64,000 nt of DNA from NCBI RefSeq assembly GCF_042648505.1, contig NZ_JBHRXK010000003.1, positions 372,001 through 436,000 on the forward strand, written 5' to 3'. This document shows positions 24,683 through 32,668 of the stretch, piece after piece. Made by a program: the position numbers and the translations under genes. The number at the start of each line of letters is the position of its first letter. Within the stretch, counting starts at the first letter, position 1. The notes below the pieces were generated by a model. That model saw only the letters and a program-made list of their open reading frames with translations. It had not been told where the DNA came from and made no database searches. This DNA is from Lysobacter_L cavernae (lineage in GTDB: Bacteria > Pseudomonadota > Gammaproteobacteria > Xanthomonadales > Xanthomonadaceae).

Positions 24683-25348
24683 ATGAATCACCATTTTTCT
24701 CTGCCCGCCGTGCTGACGGTGGCAATGGCTGCTGTCGTGGCCGGCGCGGCTTTTGCTGCCCCGCAGGCGCAGCCCACCGCGGCGGCATCGCAGCCGCGTC
24801 CCAAGCTCGACAGCAACGGCGACGGTGCAGTCGATCGCAACGAAGCCGCCGCGCACCCGCGTCTGGCCGAACGCTTCGACGGGCTCGATGCGAACAAGGA
24901 CGGCCGGCTCGATGCGTCCGAGCGCCCGCACGGTCGCGGCAAGGGCGGCCACCATGGCGGCGGACATCGTGGTGGACGGCATCATGACGGCATGAGCCGC
25001 GTGATTGCCGCCGATGCCGACGGCGACGGCCGCATCAGCCGCGCCGAAGCGGCGCAGTTGCCAAAGATCGCCGGCGCGTTCGATGCGATCGACCGCAATC
25101 GTGACGGCCAAGTGGTGCGCAGCGAGCTGCGCAGCTACCACGAGCGTCAGCGGACGCAGCGCGGTGCCGAGCGCGGCAAGCGTTTCGACGAGCGCTTCGC
25201 CGCCGCCGACCTCAACCGCGATGGCAAGCTCAGCCGGGTGGAGGTCAGCGAGAAGATGCCGCACCTGGCCAAGGGGTTCGCGTTCATGGACGAAGACCGC
25301 GATGGCTTCCTCGGCCGCGACGACCTCCGGCCATCCCGCCCGCGTTGA
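24683..25348 (+). CDS. Secreted six-EF-hand calcium-binding protein
   Basis: A 221-residue exported protein (signal peptide to about residue 26, ending AFA). Six canonical 12-residue EF loops start at Asp43, 69, 111, 137, 176 and 203, each of the form D-x-[DN]-x-D-G; the fourth has Val-Val after Gln and the sixth ends in Asp in place of Glu. Residues 84-103 are a Gly/His-rich linker (seven His) that may bind other metals. An AGGAGC site precedes ATG 24683. Probably a periplasmic calcium buffer or sensor; partner unknown. Confidence 0.88.
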   Translation: MNHHFSLPAVLTVAMAAVVAGAAFAAPQAQPTAAASQPRPKLDSNGDGAVDRNEAAAHPRLAERFDGLDANKDGRLDASERPHGRGKGGHHGGGHRGGRHHDGMSRVIAADADGDGRISRAEAAQLPKIAGAFDAIDRNRDGQVVRSELRSYHERQRTQRGAERGKRFDERFAAADLNRDGKLSRVEVSEKMPHLAKGFAFMDEDRDGFLGRDDLRPSRPR

Positions 25349-25409
25349 ACCTTCGCCGCCGGACGCGGTCGATAGCTGCACAACACGAAGCCTGATGTGA
25401 CCCCCTGAG

Positions 25410-25444
25410 CCCGTGCCGATGTCTCCTCGGCACGGGTCTTTTTT
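25410..25444 (+). terminator. Rho-independent terminator after the EF-hand gene
   Basis: CCCGTGCCGA (25410-25419) pairs with TCGGCACGGG (25427-25436) over a 7-nt loop, followed by TCTTTTTT. It also lies just beyond the stop of the convergent sigma-factor gene. Confidence 0.93.
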
Positions 25445-25453
25445 GCTGTTTGC

Positions 25454-26677
25454 TCAGAGCCGGCCCGAGGTGAACAGCGCGTAGAGCAGGGCGGCGAGTG
25501 CGGCGACCGAGCTGATCCAGACCGCCGGCGCGCCGCAGGTGAGCTGGTAAGTCAGTGGCGGTTGGCGCCGGCCCGTGCGTTGCGCCTCGCGCGCGAAACA
25601 CGGCGCCATGATCCTGGGCAGCGGCACCAGGTACTGGTAGTTGATCACCGCCATGCCGGCGATGGCGAAGGCGCTGATCGGAACCCAGCCGTGGGTGAGC
25701 ACCACCAACAGCAGCATGCCGAAGCAGAACACGGCCGAGGTCGCGGTGATGCCGTGGATGAAGCCACGGATCGCCGTGCGTTCGGTGTCGTTGCCAGCGA
25801 AGCGCAGCAGGTAACGGCTGCCCAGGTAAGCGCCGAGCGTGCCGCCGATCCCGGCGAGGATCACCCAGTCGTAGTGCACTACGGCGTCGACCAGGAAGCC
25901 GAGCCCGCCGCCGGCCGCACCCCCGGCGACGCCGGCGGTGACGCCGGTACCAACCCCGCCAACGCCGAGCTTGCCGACCCCGGAGCCGACCGCACCGGCG
26001 CCGAGCGCACTCACCACGACCGCGGCCGAGGCCACCGGACTGGCCACGCCGAGCGCGGTCGCCACCAGCGCGGTGAAGGCGGCCGACGGCGCGCTGTCGC
26101 AGGCGAACGTGGCGAAGCGTGCGAGCAGTTCGGCACGCACCGTCGCCCGTGCGCGCGACAGGCGCTTGCGCACGGTGGCATCGCTCAGGCCGAGCAGGGC
26201 GGCGACCTGCTGCGAGCTCTGGCCTTCGCGGTAATACAACAGCAGCACCTCGCGGCTGTCGTCGGGCAGGGCCGAGATCAGTTCGGTTGCGACGCGCTGG
26301 CGCTCGTCTTCGATCAACTGCTCGACCGGGGGTGGTTGCGGATCGGCGGCGGCGGCGATCATCGCCTCGGCGTCGTCGACTGCGCGTGGCCCGTGGCGCA
26401 GGTCGCGCAGGTGGTCGCGGGCGAGGTTGCGGGTGATCTGGCGCAGCCAGGGCAGGAAGCTGGCCGGGTTCTGCAGCCGCCGCAGGTTCTGCCAGGCGCG
26501 CAGGAACGCTTCCTGCGCAATGTCCTCGCTGGCGTGCACGTCGCGCACGATCGCCAGTGCCAGCCCGGTGATCGCGTTCTGGCAGCCGGCCACGATGCGC
26601 GAATAGGCGCCGTGGTCGCCGTCGGCGGCGGCCGGCAGCTCGTGATGGATCAGACCTTCGATGGTGTCGGCGTTCAT
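25454..26677 (-). CDS. ECF sigma factor fused to a C-terminal membrane domain
   Basis: A 407-residue fusion. Residues 23-95 are sigma70 region 2 (VHASEDIAQEAFLRAWQNL; NPASFLPWLRQITRNLARDH) and 135-185 are region 4 (LPDDSREVLLLYYREGQSSQQVAALLGLSDATVRKRLSRA). From about 198 to the end the protein is hydrophobic: a small-residue Ala/Gly stretch, then about four clear membrane helices (about 285-305, 325-350, 355-372 and 385-404). ECF factors are normally 160-200 residues, so half the protein is extra. The membrane part may tether or silence the sigma factor without a separate anti-sigma. ATG 26677 is chosen; the frame extends to 26713. Confidence 0.9.
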   Translation of the reverse strand: MNADTIEGLIHHELPAAADGDHGAYSRIVAGCQNAITGLALAIVRDVHASEDIAQEAFLRAWQNLRRLQNPASFLPWLRQITRNLARDHLRDLRHGPRAVDDAEAMIAAAADPQPPPVEQLIEDERQRVATELISALPDDSREVLLLYYREGQSSQQVAALLGLSDATVRKRLSRARATVRAELLARFATFACDSAPSAAFTALVATALGVASPVASAAVVVSALGAGAVGSGVGKLGVGGVGTGVTAGVAGGAAGGGLGFLVDAVVHYDWVILAGIGGTLGAYLGSRYLLRFAGNDTERTAIRGFIHGITATSAVFCFGMLLLVVLTHGWVPISAFAIAGMAVINYQYLVPLPRIMAPCFAREAQRTGRRQPPLTYQLTCGAPAVWISSVAALAALLYALFTSGRL

Positions 26678-26743
26678 GGCGTTTCCGGGAGCCTGACCAT
26701 CAGGACGCGGCAACGCGGCAGATGTGACCGGCTCCGCCGCCGG

Positions 26744-27568
26744 TCAGCTCGCGACGTGCTTGATCGTGCGCACCACCTGCCAGGTGCCATCGACCCGCTT
26801 CACTTCCAGGATCTTGTAGGTCGCCGACATGCGGTGGTGGTAGGCGGTGTACTCGACCTGTCCGGATTCGCGTGTCTGCGGCCGGAACGCATGCACGTCG
26901 ACCAGCAGCGCCGGACGCCCCGAGGCGCGGTGCACACTGCCCTGCTCCTCGTCGCTGATGCGCACGCATTGCGACGCCGGTACCACGCGGGTCTTCGGGC
27001 GCTGCATCGTCTTGACCAGTCCTGGCGGCGCGTCCTTGCCGTCGACCGCCAGGCACAGCACATCGAAACGGGCCTTGGCCAACTCGCGGGTCATGACCGC
27101 CGCCGCCAGCGGCTGCGGCACGGCCGCGGGTGAGCCGTCGAGCGGATGGGTCTTCAGTGCTTCGGTCGCGGGGTCTTTGTTCAGCGCCTGCACCAATGCC
27201 AAGGTACCGACGACGGCGATACCGGCGATCAGCACCAGCTTGATCCGGAACGCCCGCTTTGACGCCGGTGTCCTGGCCTGTGACTGCGGATCGAAACGGA
27301 AGCTCGAGGCGACGAAGCTGTCGGTGTCGCGGGTCGAGTCGATCAGGCCGGCCTCGCGCAACATCGCGCGCGCGCGCACCTGGTCATTGGATTTCACCAC
27401 CCACACCGCCGGCTTGGGCGTGCTGTGGTCGCTGTAGCTGAAAGTGCCGCGGCGATTGCCCTTGTACGAGCGGTCGTGGGTGATGCGCACCTCGATGTCG
27501 GCGTCGCGCAGCATCTGCGCGACGGCTTCGACGTTTTCCAGGCGCTGGCTGCTGAAGACCTGACGCAT
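26744..27568 (-). CDS. DUF2007-like protein with one membrane helix
   Basis: A 274-residue protein. The first 75 residues resemble the DUF2007 putative signal-transducing domain (MRQVFSSQRLENVEAVAQML, ADIEVRI, then ARAMLREAGL). A basic segment and a single membrane helix follow (about 108-128, LVLIAGIAVVGTLALVQAL), then a 145-residue C-terminal domain with Cys at about 171 and 203, presumably periplasmic. Similar xanthomonad genes carry the vague label pathogenicity-like protein. It lies 66 bp upstream of the sigma-membrane fusion on the same strand and 6 bp after tesB. Confidence 0.75.
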   Translation of the reverse strand: MRQVFSSQRLENVEAVAQMLRDADIEVRITHDRSYKGNRRGTFSYSDHSTPKPAVWVVKSNDQVRARAMLREAGLIDSTRDTDSFVASSFRFDPQSQARTPASKRAFRIKLVLIAGIAVVGTLALVQALNKDPATEALKTHPLDGSPAAVPQPLAAAVMTRELAKARFDVLCLAVDGKDAPPGLVKTMQRPKTRVVPASQCVRISDEEQGSVHRASGRPALLVDVHAFRPQTRESGQVEYTAYHHRMSATYKILEVKRVDGTWQVVRTIKHVAS

Positions 27569-27574
27569 CGTGGT

Positions 27575-28486
27575 TCAGTCCTTCGCCGGCACGTGCTGGG
27601 CGATTTCGGCATTGCTCACCACGCGGATCAATCCCTCCTGCGCGGTGCTGGCGACCAGGTGGCCGTGGCGGTCGAAGATCTGGCCGCGGGCGAGGCCGCG
27701 GGCGTCCTGTGCGCTGGGGCTGTCGATCGAGTACAGCAGCCAGTCGTCGGCGCGGAATGGACGGTGAAACCACAGCGCGTGGTCGAGCGAGGCCATCTGC
27801 ACGTTGGGCTGGTAGTAGCTGATGCCGTGCGGGAAGGTCGCGGTGCCGAGCAGGTGGAAATCGGAGGCGTAGGCGAGCAGGGCGCGGTGCAGCTCGGGCG
27901 CGTCGCCGACCCGGTCGGTCAGGCGGAACCAGAACTGCTGGAAGGGCGGGCGCTTGGGCGGGTTGAGCTCGTCACGCGGATACACATGGCGGAACTCGAA
28001 CGGGCCCTTGCGCGACAGCCAGCGCTGCACCTTGGTCGGCAGGGTGGCCATCACGTGCTCGGGCACCGCCGGCGCCGGCGTGATGTCCTCGGGCTTGGGC
28101 ACCTCGGGCATCGACAGTTGGTGCTGGCCGCCGTCCTCGTCGCCCTGGAACGAGGCGGCCATGAAAAAAATCACCTGGCCGTGCTGGATCGCGGTGATGC
28201 GGCGCACCGAGAAGGTGCCGCCGTCGCGGGTGCGATCGATCTGGTAGACGATCGGCGCGGCGATGTCGCCGGCGCGCAGGAAATAGGCGTGCAGCGAGTG
28301 CGCGCCGCGCGGTTCCTTCATCGTCGCCTGCGCGGCCGACAGTGCCTGTCCCAGTACCTGTCCGCCGAACACGTACTTGGTGCCGATATCGCGGCTCTGG
28401 CCACGGAACAGGTTGTCCTCGAGGCGTTCGAGCGAGAGCAGTTCGACCAACTCGTGGACGACAGGCTCAGAAACCGGGGAGGTCAT
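27575..28486 (-). CDS. tesB: Acyl-CoA thioesterase II
   Basis: A 303-residue double-hotdog thioesterase that hydrolyses acyl-CoA to free fatty acid and CoA. Markers are DNLFRGQSRDIGTKYVFGGQ (N-terminal TesB motif), HSLHAYFLRAGD with the catalytic Asp, and SLDHALWFHRPFRADDWLLY in the second hotdog, followed by ARGLARGQIFDRHGHLVAS. Length matches TesB (about 286). ATG 28486 is preferred; the longer frame to 28690 runs through a REP element. It heads a likely operon with the DUF2007-like and sigma-factor genes. Confidence 0.95.
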   Translation of the reverse strand: MTSPVSEPVVHELVELLSLERLEDNLFRGQSRDIGTKYVFGGQVLGQALSAAQATMKEPRGAHSLHAYFLRAGDIAAPIVYQIDRTRDGGTFSVRRITAIQHGQVIFFMAASFQGDEDGGQHQLSMPEVPKPEDITPAPAVPEHVMATLPTKVQRWLSRKGPFEFRHVYPRDELNPPKRPPFQQFWFRLTDRVGDAPELHRALLAYASDFHLLGTATFPHGISYYQPNVQMASLDHALWFHRPFRADDWLLYSIDSPSAQDARGLARGQIFDRHGHLVASTAQEGLIRVVSNAEIAQHVPAKD

Positions 28487-28607
28487 GCGCGGGCGGGCTC
28501 TGGAACGTGGGGCGCAAGTATAACCGGGGGTTGTTCCGGGGCCTTGTCTACGGGGCAATGCGCTTTGCGCCTGCAACCGCACGCCGATGTCGGTTCGCTC
28601 ATTCACC

Positions 28608-28641
28608 GCCGTCATCCCCGCGAAGGCGGGGATCCAAGGAC
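28608..28641. repeat. Single REP-like element
   Basis: CGCCGTCATCCCCGCGAAGG continuing GCGGGGATCCAAGGAC: the same 34-bp family as the doublet at 1485 and the copy at 63646, with internal hairpin CCCCGC/GCGGGG. No inverted mate is nearby. It sits in the 277-bp gap between tesB and the amidase gene. Confidence 0.8.
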
Positions 28642-28666
28642 TTTGCTGTTGTCGTTGAATGGCCAG

Positions 28667-28695
28667 GTAGCCCGGGTAAGCGCAGCGCACCCTGG
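28667..28695. repeat. Short dispersed GTAGCCCGGGTAAGC-type repeat
   Basis: GTAGCCCGGGTAAGCGCAGC followed by GCACCCTGG resembles a family of short intergenic repeats recognised in xanthomonad genomes. Only one copy is in the window, so the family assignment rests on recall and should be treated as tentative. Confidence 0.45.
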
Positions 28696-28763
28696 TGGCG
28701 ATGGAGCAATCACGAGAGCTTCTGTCCGCGCAGCGGCCGGAAGCTTTCGGGGAGCAATGGGTA

Positions 28764-29387
28764 CTAAGGCACCAGCCGCTGCAGCGCCACTGCAGCGAGC
28801 ACGCGCGGCCACGGAAACAGCGGTCCCGGATCGCGTTTGCGCTGGACCATCACCGCCGGGTCGTCGGTGGCCGGCACCTGCGTGGTGTCCAGGTCCTCGT
28901 GACCGGCAATCAACCGCAGCGACGGCAACACGGCCTGCAGCTTCTGCAGCAGCGCCACCAGCGCGGTCACCTGCGCCTGCGTGTACGGCTCGTCCATGGC
29001 CTGGTGGTGCGCGGCCAGCCAGTCGGGGTAGCGGCCGCGATTGACCAGTTCGATCCCGATCGAGCGCGGGTTGTAGCCGCGGGTGTGGTTGGCGACGCGG
29101 TCCAGGGCCGCGTACTGGTGCGCGCTACCGTCGCGATCGATGTAAAAGTGGCCGCAGTTGCCGGTCTGCGACCCCGGATACAGCACCTCCTCGCCGAAGC
29201 GCCGCGCCATCGCCAGGTCCGGCAGTTCGGTGCAGTGGATCACCACCAGGTCGATCTGCGCGGATTCACGCGCATCGAGGCGGGCCGCGTAGGGCAGGGG
29301 CTCGAAGGTGATTGGCAGATCAGGCAGATCAGGCCGGTCAGGCCGGTCAGGTGCAGGAAGATCAGGTGGAGGAAGATCGGGCGACAT
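28764..29387 (-). CDS. AmpD-like N-acetylmuramoyl-L-alanine amidase
   Basis: A 207-residue amidase_2 protein. Visible elements are VVIHCTEL (first zinc His), GHFYIDRDG, HTRGYNPRSIGIELVNRG (second His and conserved Glu) and KRDPGPLFPW (conserved D-P-G end). It should cut the MurNAc/anhydroMurNAc-L-Ala bond in wall recycling. There is no signal peptide, as in cytoplasmic AmpD. The N-terminal 25 residues are a Pro-Asp repeat (PDLPPPDLPAPDRPDRPDLP) encoded by short tandem DNA repeats at 29308-29375. It is divergent from the MOSC gene with about 40 bp between. Confidence 0.88.
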   Translation of the reverse strand: MSPDLPPPDLPAPDRPDRPDLPDLPITFEPLPYAARLDARESAQIDLVVIHCTELPDLAMARRFGEEVLYPGSQTGNCGHFYIDRDGSAHQYAALDRVANHTRGYNPRSIGIELVNRGRYPDWLAAHHQAMDEPYTQAQVTALVALLQKLQAVLPSLRLIAGHEDLDTTQVPATDDPAVMVQRKRDPGPLFPWPRVLAAVALQRLVP

Positions 29388-29428
29388 GGGGTCGGATGCT
29401 AACATTCGCCCCCGCACCGGAGCCCGTC

Positions 29429-29929
29429 ATGACACTGCCTCCCGCCGATTCCGAACTCGGCAAGCTGATGGCGAATCTGCCGCGTGCCGGCCGGGTCGAA
29501 TGGATCGGCCTGCGGCCCGCGCGCGACGTGCCGATGCAAGCGGTCGAGCAGGTCCGCGCCGAAACCGGCGGCGGCCTGTTGGGTGACCGCTACACAGGCA
29601 GCAGCGGCAAGCGCGGCATCACCCTGATTCAGGCCGAACACCTGCCGGTGATCGCGGCGCTGTCCGGGCACCTGGCAGTGGCAGCGGCGATCCTGCGTCG
29701 CAACCTCGTCGTTTCGGGGCTGCCGCTGGTGGCACTCAAGGGCCGGCGCTTCCGCATCGGCAACGTGCTGCTGGAAGGCACCGACGACTGCGATCCGTGC
29801 TCGCGCATGGAAGTCGCGCTCGGCCCCGGCGGCTACAACGCGATGCGCGGCCACGGTGGCCTGTGCGCGCGCATCGTCGAAGGCGGCGCGATCCATCTCG
29901 GCGACGCCGTCGTCGCCCTCCCAGATTGA
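29429..29929 (+). CDS. MOSC-domain protein
   Basis: A 166-residue MOSC (MoCo sulfurase C-terminal) domain protein. GRVEWIGLRPARDVPM starts the beta-barrel; GDRYTG, TLIQAEHL, RRNLVVSGLPL and the conserved Cys-containing TDDCDPCSRME are family features. MOSC proteins bind or transfer sulfur or hydroxylamine-type substrates through molybdenum cofactor; the specific reaction is unknown. ATG 29429 is chosen over longer frames that cross the amidase promoter. Three genes follow tightly (8- and 3-bp gaps), so this likely starts an operon through rlmKL. Confidence 0.88.
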   Translation: MTLPPADSELGKLMANLPRAGRVEWIGLRPARDVPMQAVEQVRAETGGGLLGDRYTGSSGKRGITLIQAEHLPVIAALSGHLAVAAAILRRNLVVSGLPLVALKGRRFRIGNVLLEGTDDCDPCSRMEVALGPGGYNAMRGHGGLCARIVEGGAIHLGDAVVALPD

Positions 29930-29937
29930 AGGACTCC

Positions 29938-30468
29938 ATGAGCACCCGCGGACACTGCATCCTTTCCCACGGCTTCGAAAGCGGCCCCGACGCGACCAAG
30001 GTCACCGCCCTGGCCGACGCCGCGCAGCGCCTGGGCTGGAGCCACGAGCGCCCCGACTACACCGACCTCGACGCCAGGCGCGAGGTCAGCGAGCTCGGCG
30101 ACGTGCCCACGCGCCTGCAGCGTCTGCTCACGCTGACGCAGGCCGCGGCGGCACGCGGCCCGGTGGTGCTGGCCGGCTCCAGCCTCGGTGCCTACATCTC
30201 CGGGCTGGTGTCGTTGCAGGTGCCGGTGGCCGGGCTGTTCATGATGGCGCCGCCGATCCGCATGGGTGAAGCGCACCCGCTGGATGCCGCGCGCGTGCCG
30301 ACTTCGATCATCCACGGCTGGGACGATGAGCTGATTCCGGCCGCGCACGTGGTCGATTGGGCGCACCCGCGGCGTGCGCGCCTGCTGCTGGTCGACGACA
30401 ACCATCGCCTGTCGGACAACGTCGAGGCCAGCGCTGATGTGTTCGCCGCTCTGCTGGCGGGGATCTGA
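29938..30468 (+). CDS. Small alpha/beta hydrolase
   Basis: A 176-residue alpha/beta-hydrolase. The nucleophile elbow is AGSSLGAYISG (Ser at about residue 82), the acid is likely Asp in IIHGWDDELIP, and the base is His in DDNHRLSDN. The N-terminal ILSHGFESGPDATKV is the oxyanion region. It resembles YqiA/RBBP9-size esterases; substrate unknown. It starts 8 bp after the MOSC gene and ends 3 bp before rlmKL. Confidence 0.88.
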   Translation: MSTRGHCILSHGFESGPDATKVTALADAAQRLGWSHERPDYTDLDARREVSELGDVPTRLQRLLTLTQAAAARGPVVLAGSSLGAYISGLVSLQVPVAGLFMMAPPIRMGEAHPLDAARVPTSIIHGWDDELIPAAHVVDWAHPRRARLLLVDDNHRLSDNVEASADVFAALLAGI

Positions 30469-30471
30469 GCG

Positions 30472-32613
30472 ATGAAATTCTTCGCAAGCTGCGGCAAGGG
30501 CCTGGAATACCTGCTCGCCGACGAACTGGTCGCATTGGGCTGCACGCGCGCCACCGCGGCAATGGCCGGCGCCAACGTCGAGGGCAGCCTCGCCGACGCG
30601 CAACGCGCTGTGCTGTGGTCGCGCCTAGCCAGCCGGGTGCTATGGCCGATCGCCGAATTCGACTGCCCGGACGAGCACGCGCTCTACGCCGGCGTCGCCG
30701 CGATTGCGTGGCCGGAACACCTCGCCGACGGCCACACGCTCGCGGTCGACGCACATGTGTCGGGCGAGAAGCTGACCCACGCGCGTTACGCCGCGCAGCG
30801 GGTCAAGGACGCGGTGGTCGACGTGATGCGCGCCAAGACCGGTGCGCGCCCGGACGTCGACGTCGAGGCGCCCGACCTGCGCATCAACCTGGTGGTGCGC
30901 AAGGGCCGCGCGATCGTCTCGATCGACCTCGGTGGTGGCCCACTGCACCGGCGCGGCTGGCGCGAGACCCAGGGCGAAGCACCGCTGAAGGAAAACCTGG
31001 CCGCCGCGGTGCTGATGCGCGGCGGTTGGCCGAAGCTCTATGCCGAAGGCGGTGCCTTGCTCGACCCGATGTGCGGCAGCGGTACGCTGTTGATCGAAGG
31101 TGCGTTGATGGCGGCCGATGTCGCCCCCGGCCTGCTGCGCCTCGGCCGCGCGCTGCCGACGCGTTGGCGCGGCTTCGATCTGCCGGCCTGGCAGCAGTTG
31201 CTCGAAGACGCGCGCCAGCGCGAAACCGTAGGCCGCGCCCACCTGCGCCCAGTCTTCCACGGCAGCGACCTCGACCCGCATGCGGTGCGCGCGGCGCGCG
31301 AGAACGCCGAGGTCGCCGGGGTGCGCGATGCGCTCTACCTGGACGTTCGCGACGTGCGTGCGTTGCCGGAGCAGTCGAACCCGCGCGGCCTGGTCGCCTG
31401 CAACCCGCCCTACGACGCACGCCTGGCCGCCGACCCGGCGCTGTACCGCGCGCTGGGTGTAGCGCTCAAGCGGGTCGCGCCGCAGTGGAAGGCCAGCTTG
31501 CTGTGCGGCGATGCCGAGCTGGCCTACGCCACCGGCCTGCGCGCGGGCAAGAAGTACCAGCTGTTCAACGGCGCGATCGAGTGCACGCTGATTGTGGTCG
31601 ATCCGGTAGCGCCACCGCAGCGCGAGCGCAGTGAGGAGTTGCCGGCGTTGTCGGAAGGCGCCCAGATGGTCGCCAACCGCCTGCGCAAGAACCTGCGCAA
31701 GCTCAAGTCGTGGCGCGAGCGCGAGCAGGTCAGCTGCTACCGCGCCTACGACGCCGACCTGCCCGAGTACTCGGCTGCGGTCGACGTCTACACGACGGAT
31801 GAGGCCACGCCACGCATCTTCCTGCACGTGCAGGAATACGCCGCGCCGGCCGACATTCCCGAGCCGGTGCAGCGCCGTCGCCTCAACGAACTGCTGGCCG
31901 CGGCGCGCGAGGTGTTCGCGGTGCCGCGCGAGCAGATCGCGCTGAAGACCCGAGCCAAGGGCAAGGGCGGCAGTAAGTATGGGCAGTTCGACACGCGCGG
32001 CGAGTTCGTCAGCGTGAGCGAGGGCGACACGCGTCTGCGCGTGAACCTGTTCGACTACCTCGACACCGGCCTGTTCCTAGACCACCGTCCGCTGCGCCTG
32101 CGCATCGCCGAAGAAGCCGGCGACACGCGCTTCCTCAACCTGTTCGGCTACACCGGCGCGGCCACCGTGCATGCGGCCGTCGGTGGCGCGCGCTTGACCA
32201 CCACGGTCGACCTGTCGGCGACCTACCTGGAGTGGTGCGCCGACAACCTGCGCGAGAACAACGTCGGCGGCACGCGCCATCGCCTGGTGCAGGCCGATGC
32301 GGTGACCTGGCTGGAGGCCGACACCCACGAGTACGACCTGATCTTCTGCGACCCGCCGACGTTCTCCAACTCCAAGCGCGCCGATGATTTCGACGTTCAG
32401 GCCGAGCACGTGCGCCTGCTGCGCGCGGCGGTGGCACGCCTGGCGCGCGACGGCGTGTTGTATTTCTCCAACAACTTCCGCCGTTTCAAGCTCGACGACG
32501 CGGCAGTGGCGACGTTCGCGCAGTGCGTCGAGATCACGCCCGAGACCATCCCACCAGACTTCGCCCGCGACGCGCGTATCCACCGCTGCTGGCGTTTGCA
32601 GCGTCGGCCCTGA
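30472..32613 (+). CDS. rlmL: Bifunctional 23S rRNA methyltransferase (m2G2445/m7G2069)
   Basis: A 713-residue RlmKL fusion that modifies domain V of 23S rRNA with SAM. The N-terminal THUMP region (about 45-160) is followed by the RlmL catalytic domain with LDPMCGSGTLLIEGA and the NPPY motif (ACNPPYDARL). The RlmK half begins about residue 400; it carries FLDHRPLR, FLNLFGYTGAATVHAA (SAM site) and DPPTFSNSKRADDFD. Length agrees with E. coli RlmL (702). It is the last gene of the tight MOSC-hydrolase-rlmKL cluster. Confidence 0.96.
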   Translation: MKFFASCGKGLEYLLADELVALGCTRATAAMAGANVEGSLADAQRAVLWSRLASRVLWPIAEFDCPDEHALYAGVAAIAWPEHLADGHTLAVDAHVSGEKLTHARYAAQRVKDAVVDVMRAKTGARPDVDVEAPDLRINLVVRKGRAIVSIDLGGGPLHRRGWRETQGEAPLKENLAAAVLMRGGWPKLYAEGGALLDPMCGSGTLLIEGALMAADVAPGLLRLGRALPTRWRGFDLPAWQQLLEDARQRETVGRAHLRPVFHGSDLDPHAVRAARENAEVAGVRDALYLDVRDVRALPEQSNPRGLVACNPPYDARLAADPALYRALGVALKRVAPQWKASLLCGDAELAYATGLRAGKKYQLFNGAIECTLIVVDPVAPPQRERSEELPALSEGAQMVANRLRKNLRKLKSWREREQVSCYRAYDADLPEYSAAVDVYTTDEATPRIFLHVQEYAAPADIPEPVQRRRLNELLAAAREVFAVPREQIALKTRAKGKGGSKYGQFDTRGEFVSVSEGDTRLRVNLFDYLDTGLFLDHRPLRLRIAEEAGDTRFLNLFGYTGAATVHAAVGGARLTTTVDLSATYLEWCADNLRENNVGGTRHRLVQADAVTWLEADTHEYDLIFCDPPTFSNSKRADDFDVQAEHVRLLRAAVARLARDGVLYFSNNFRRFKLDDAAVATFAQCVEITPETIPPDFARDARIHRCWRLQRRP

Positions 32614-32668
32614 TCGTCTGCTTGCCGCGTTAGATCCGATCCAAGCCGCCCCCTATTGCCGAGGCCGC

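Noticed and set aside
24833..25317. Repeated Asp-Gly-Asp-rich DNA as a CRISPR-like array
   Set aside because: The periodicity is that of EF-hand codons in an exported protein; there are no conserved direct repeats with unique spacers.
28487..28690. N-terminal extension of tesB through the REP element
   Set aside because: The extra 68 residues are encoded by repeat sequence (WIPAFAGMT-type) and are absent from the family; ATG 28486 gives the standard start.
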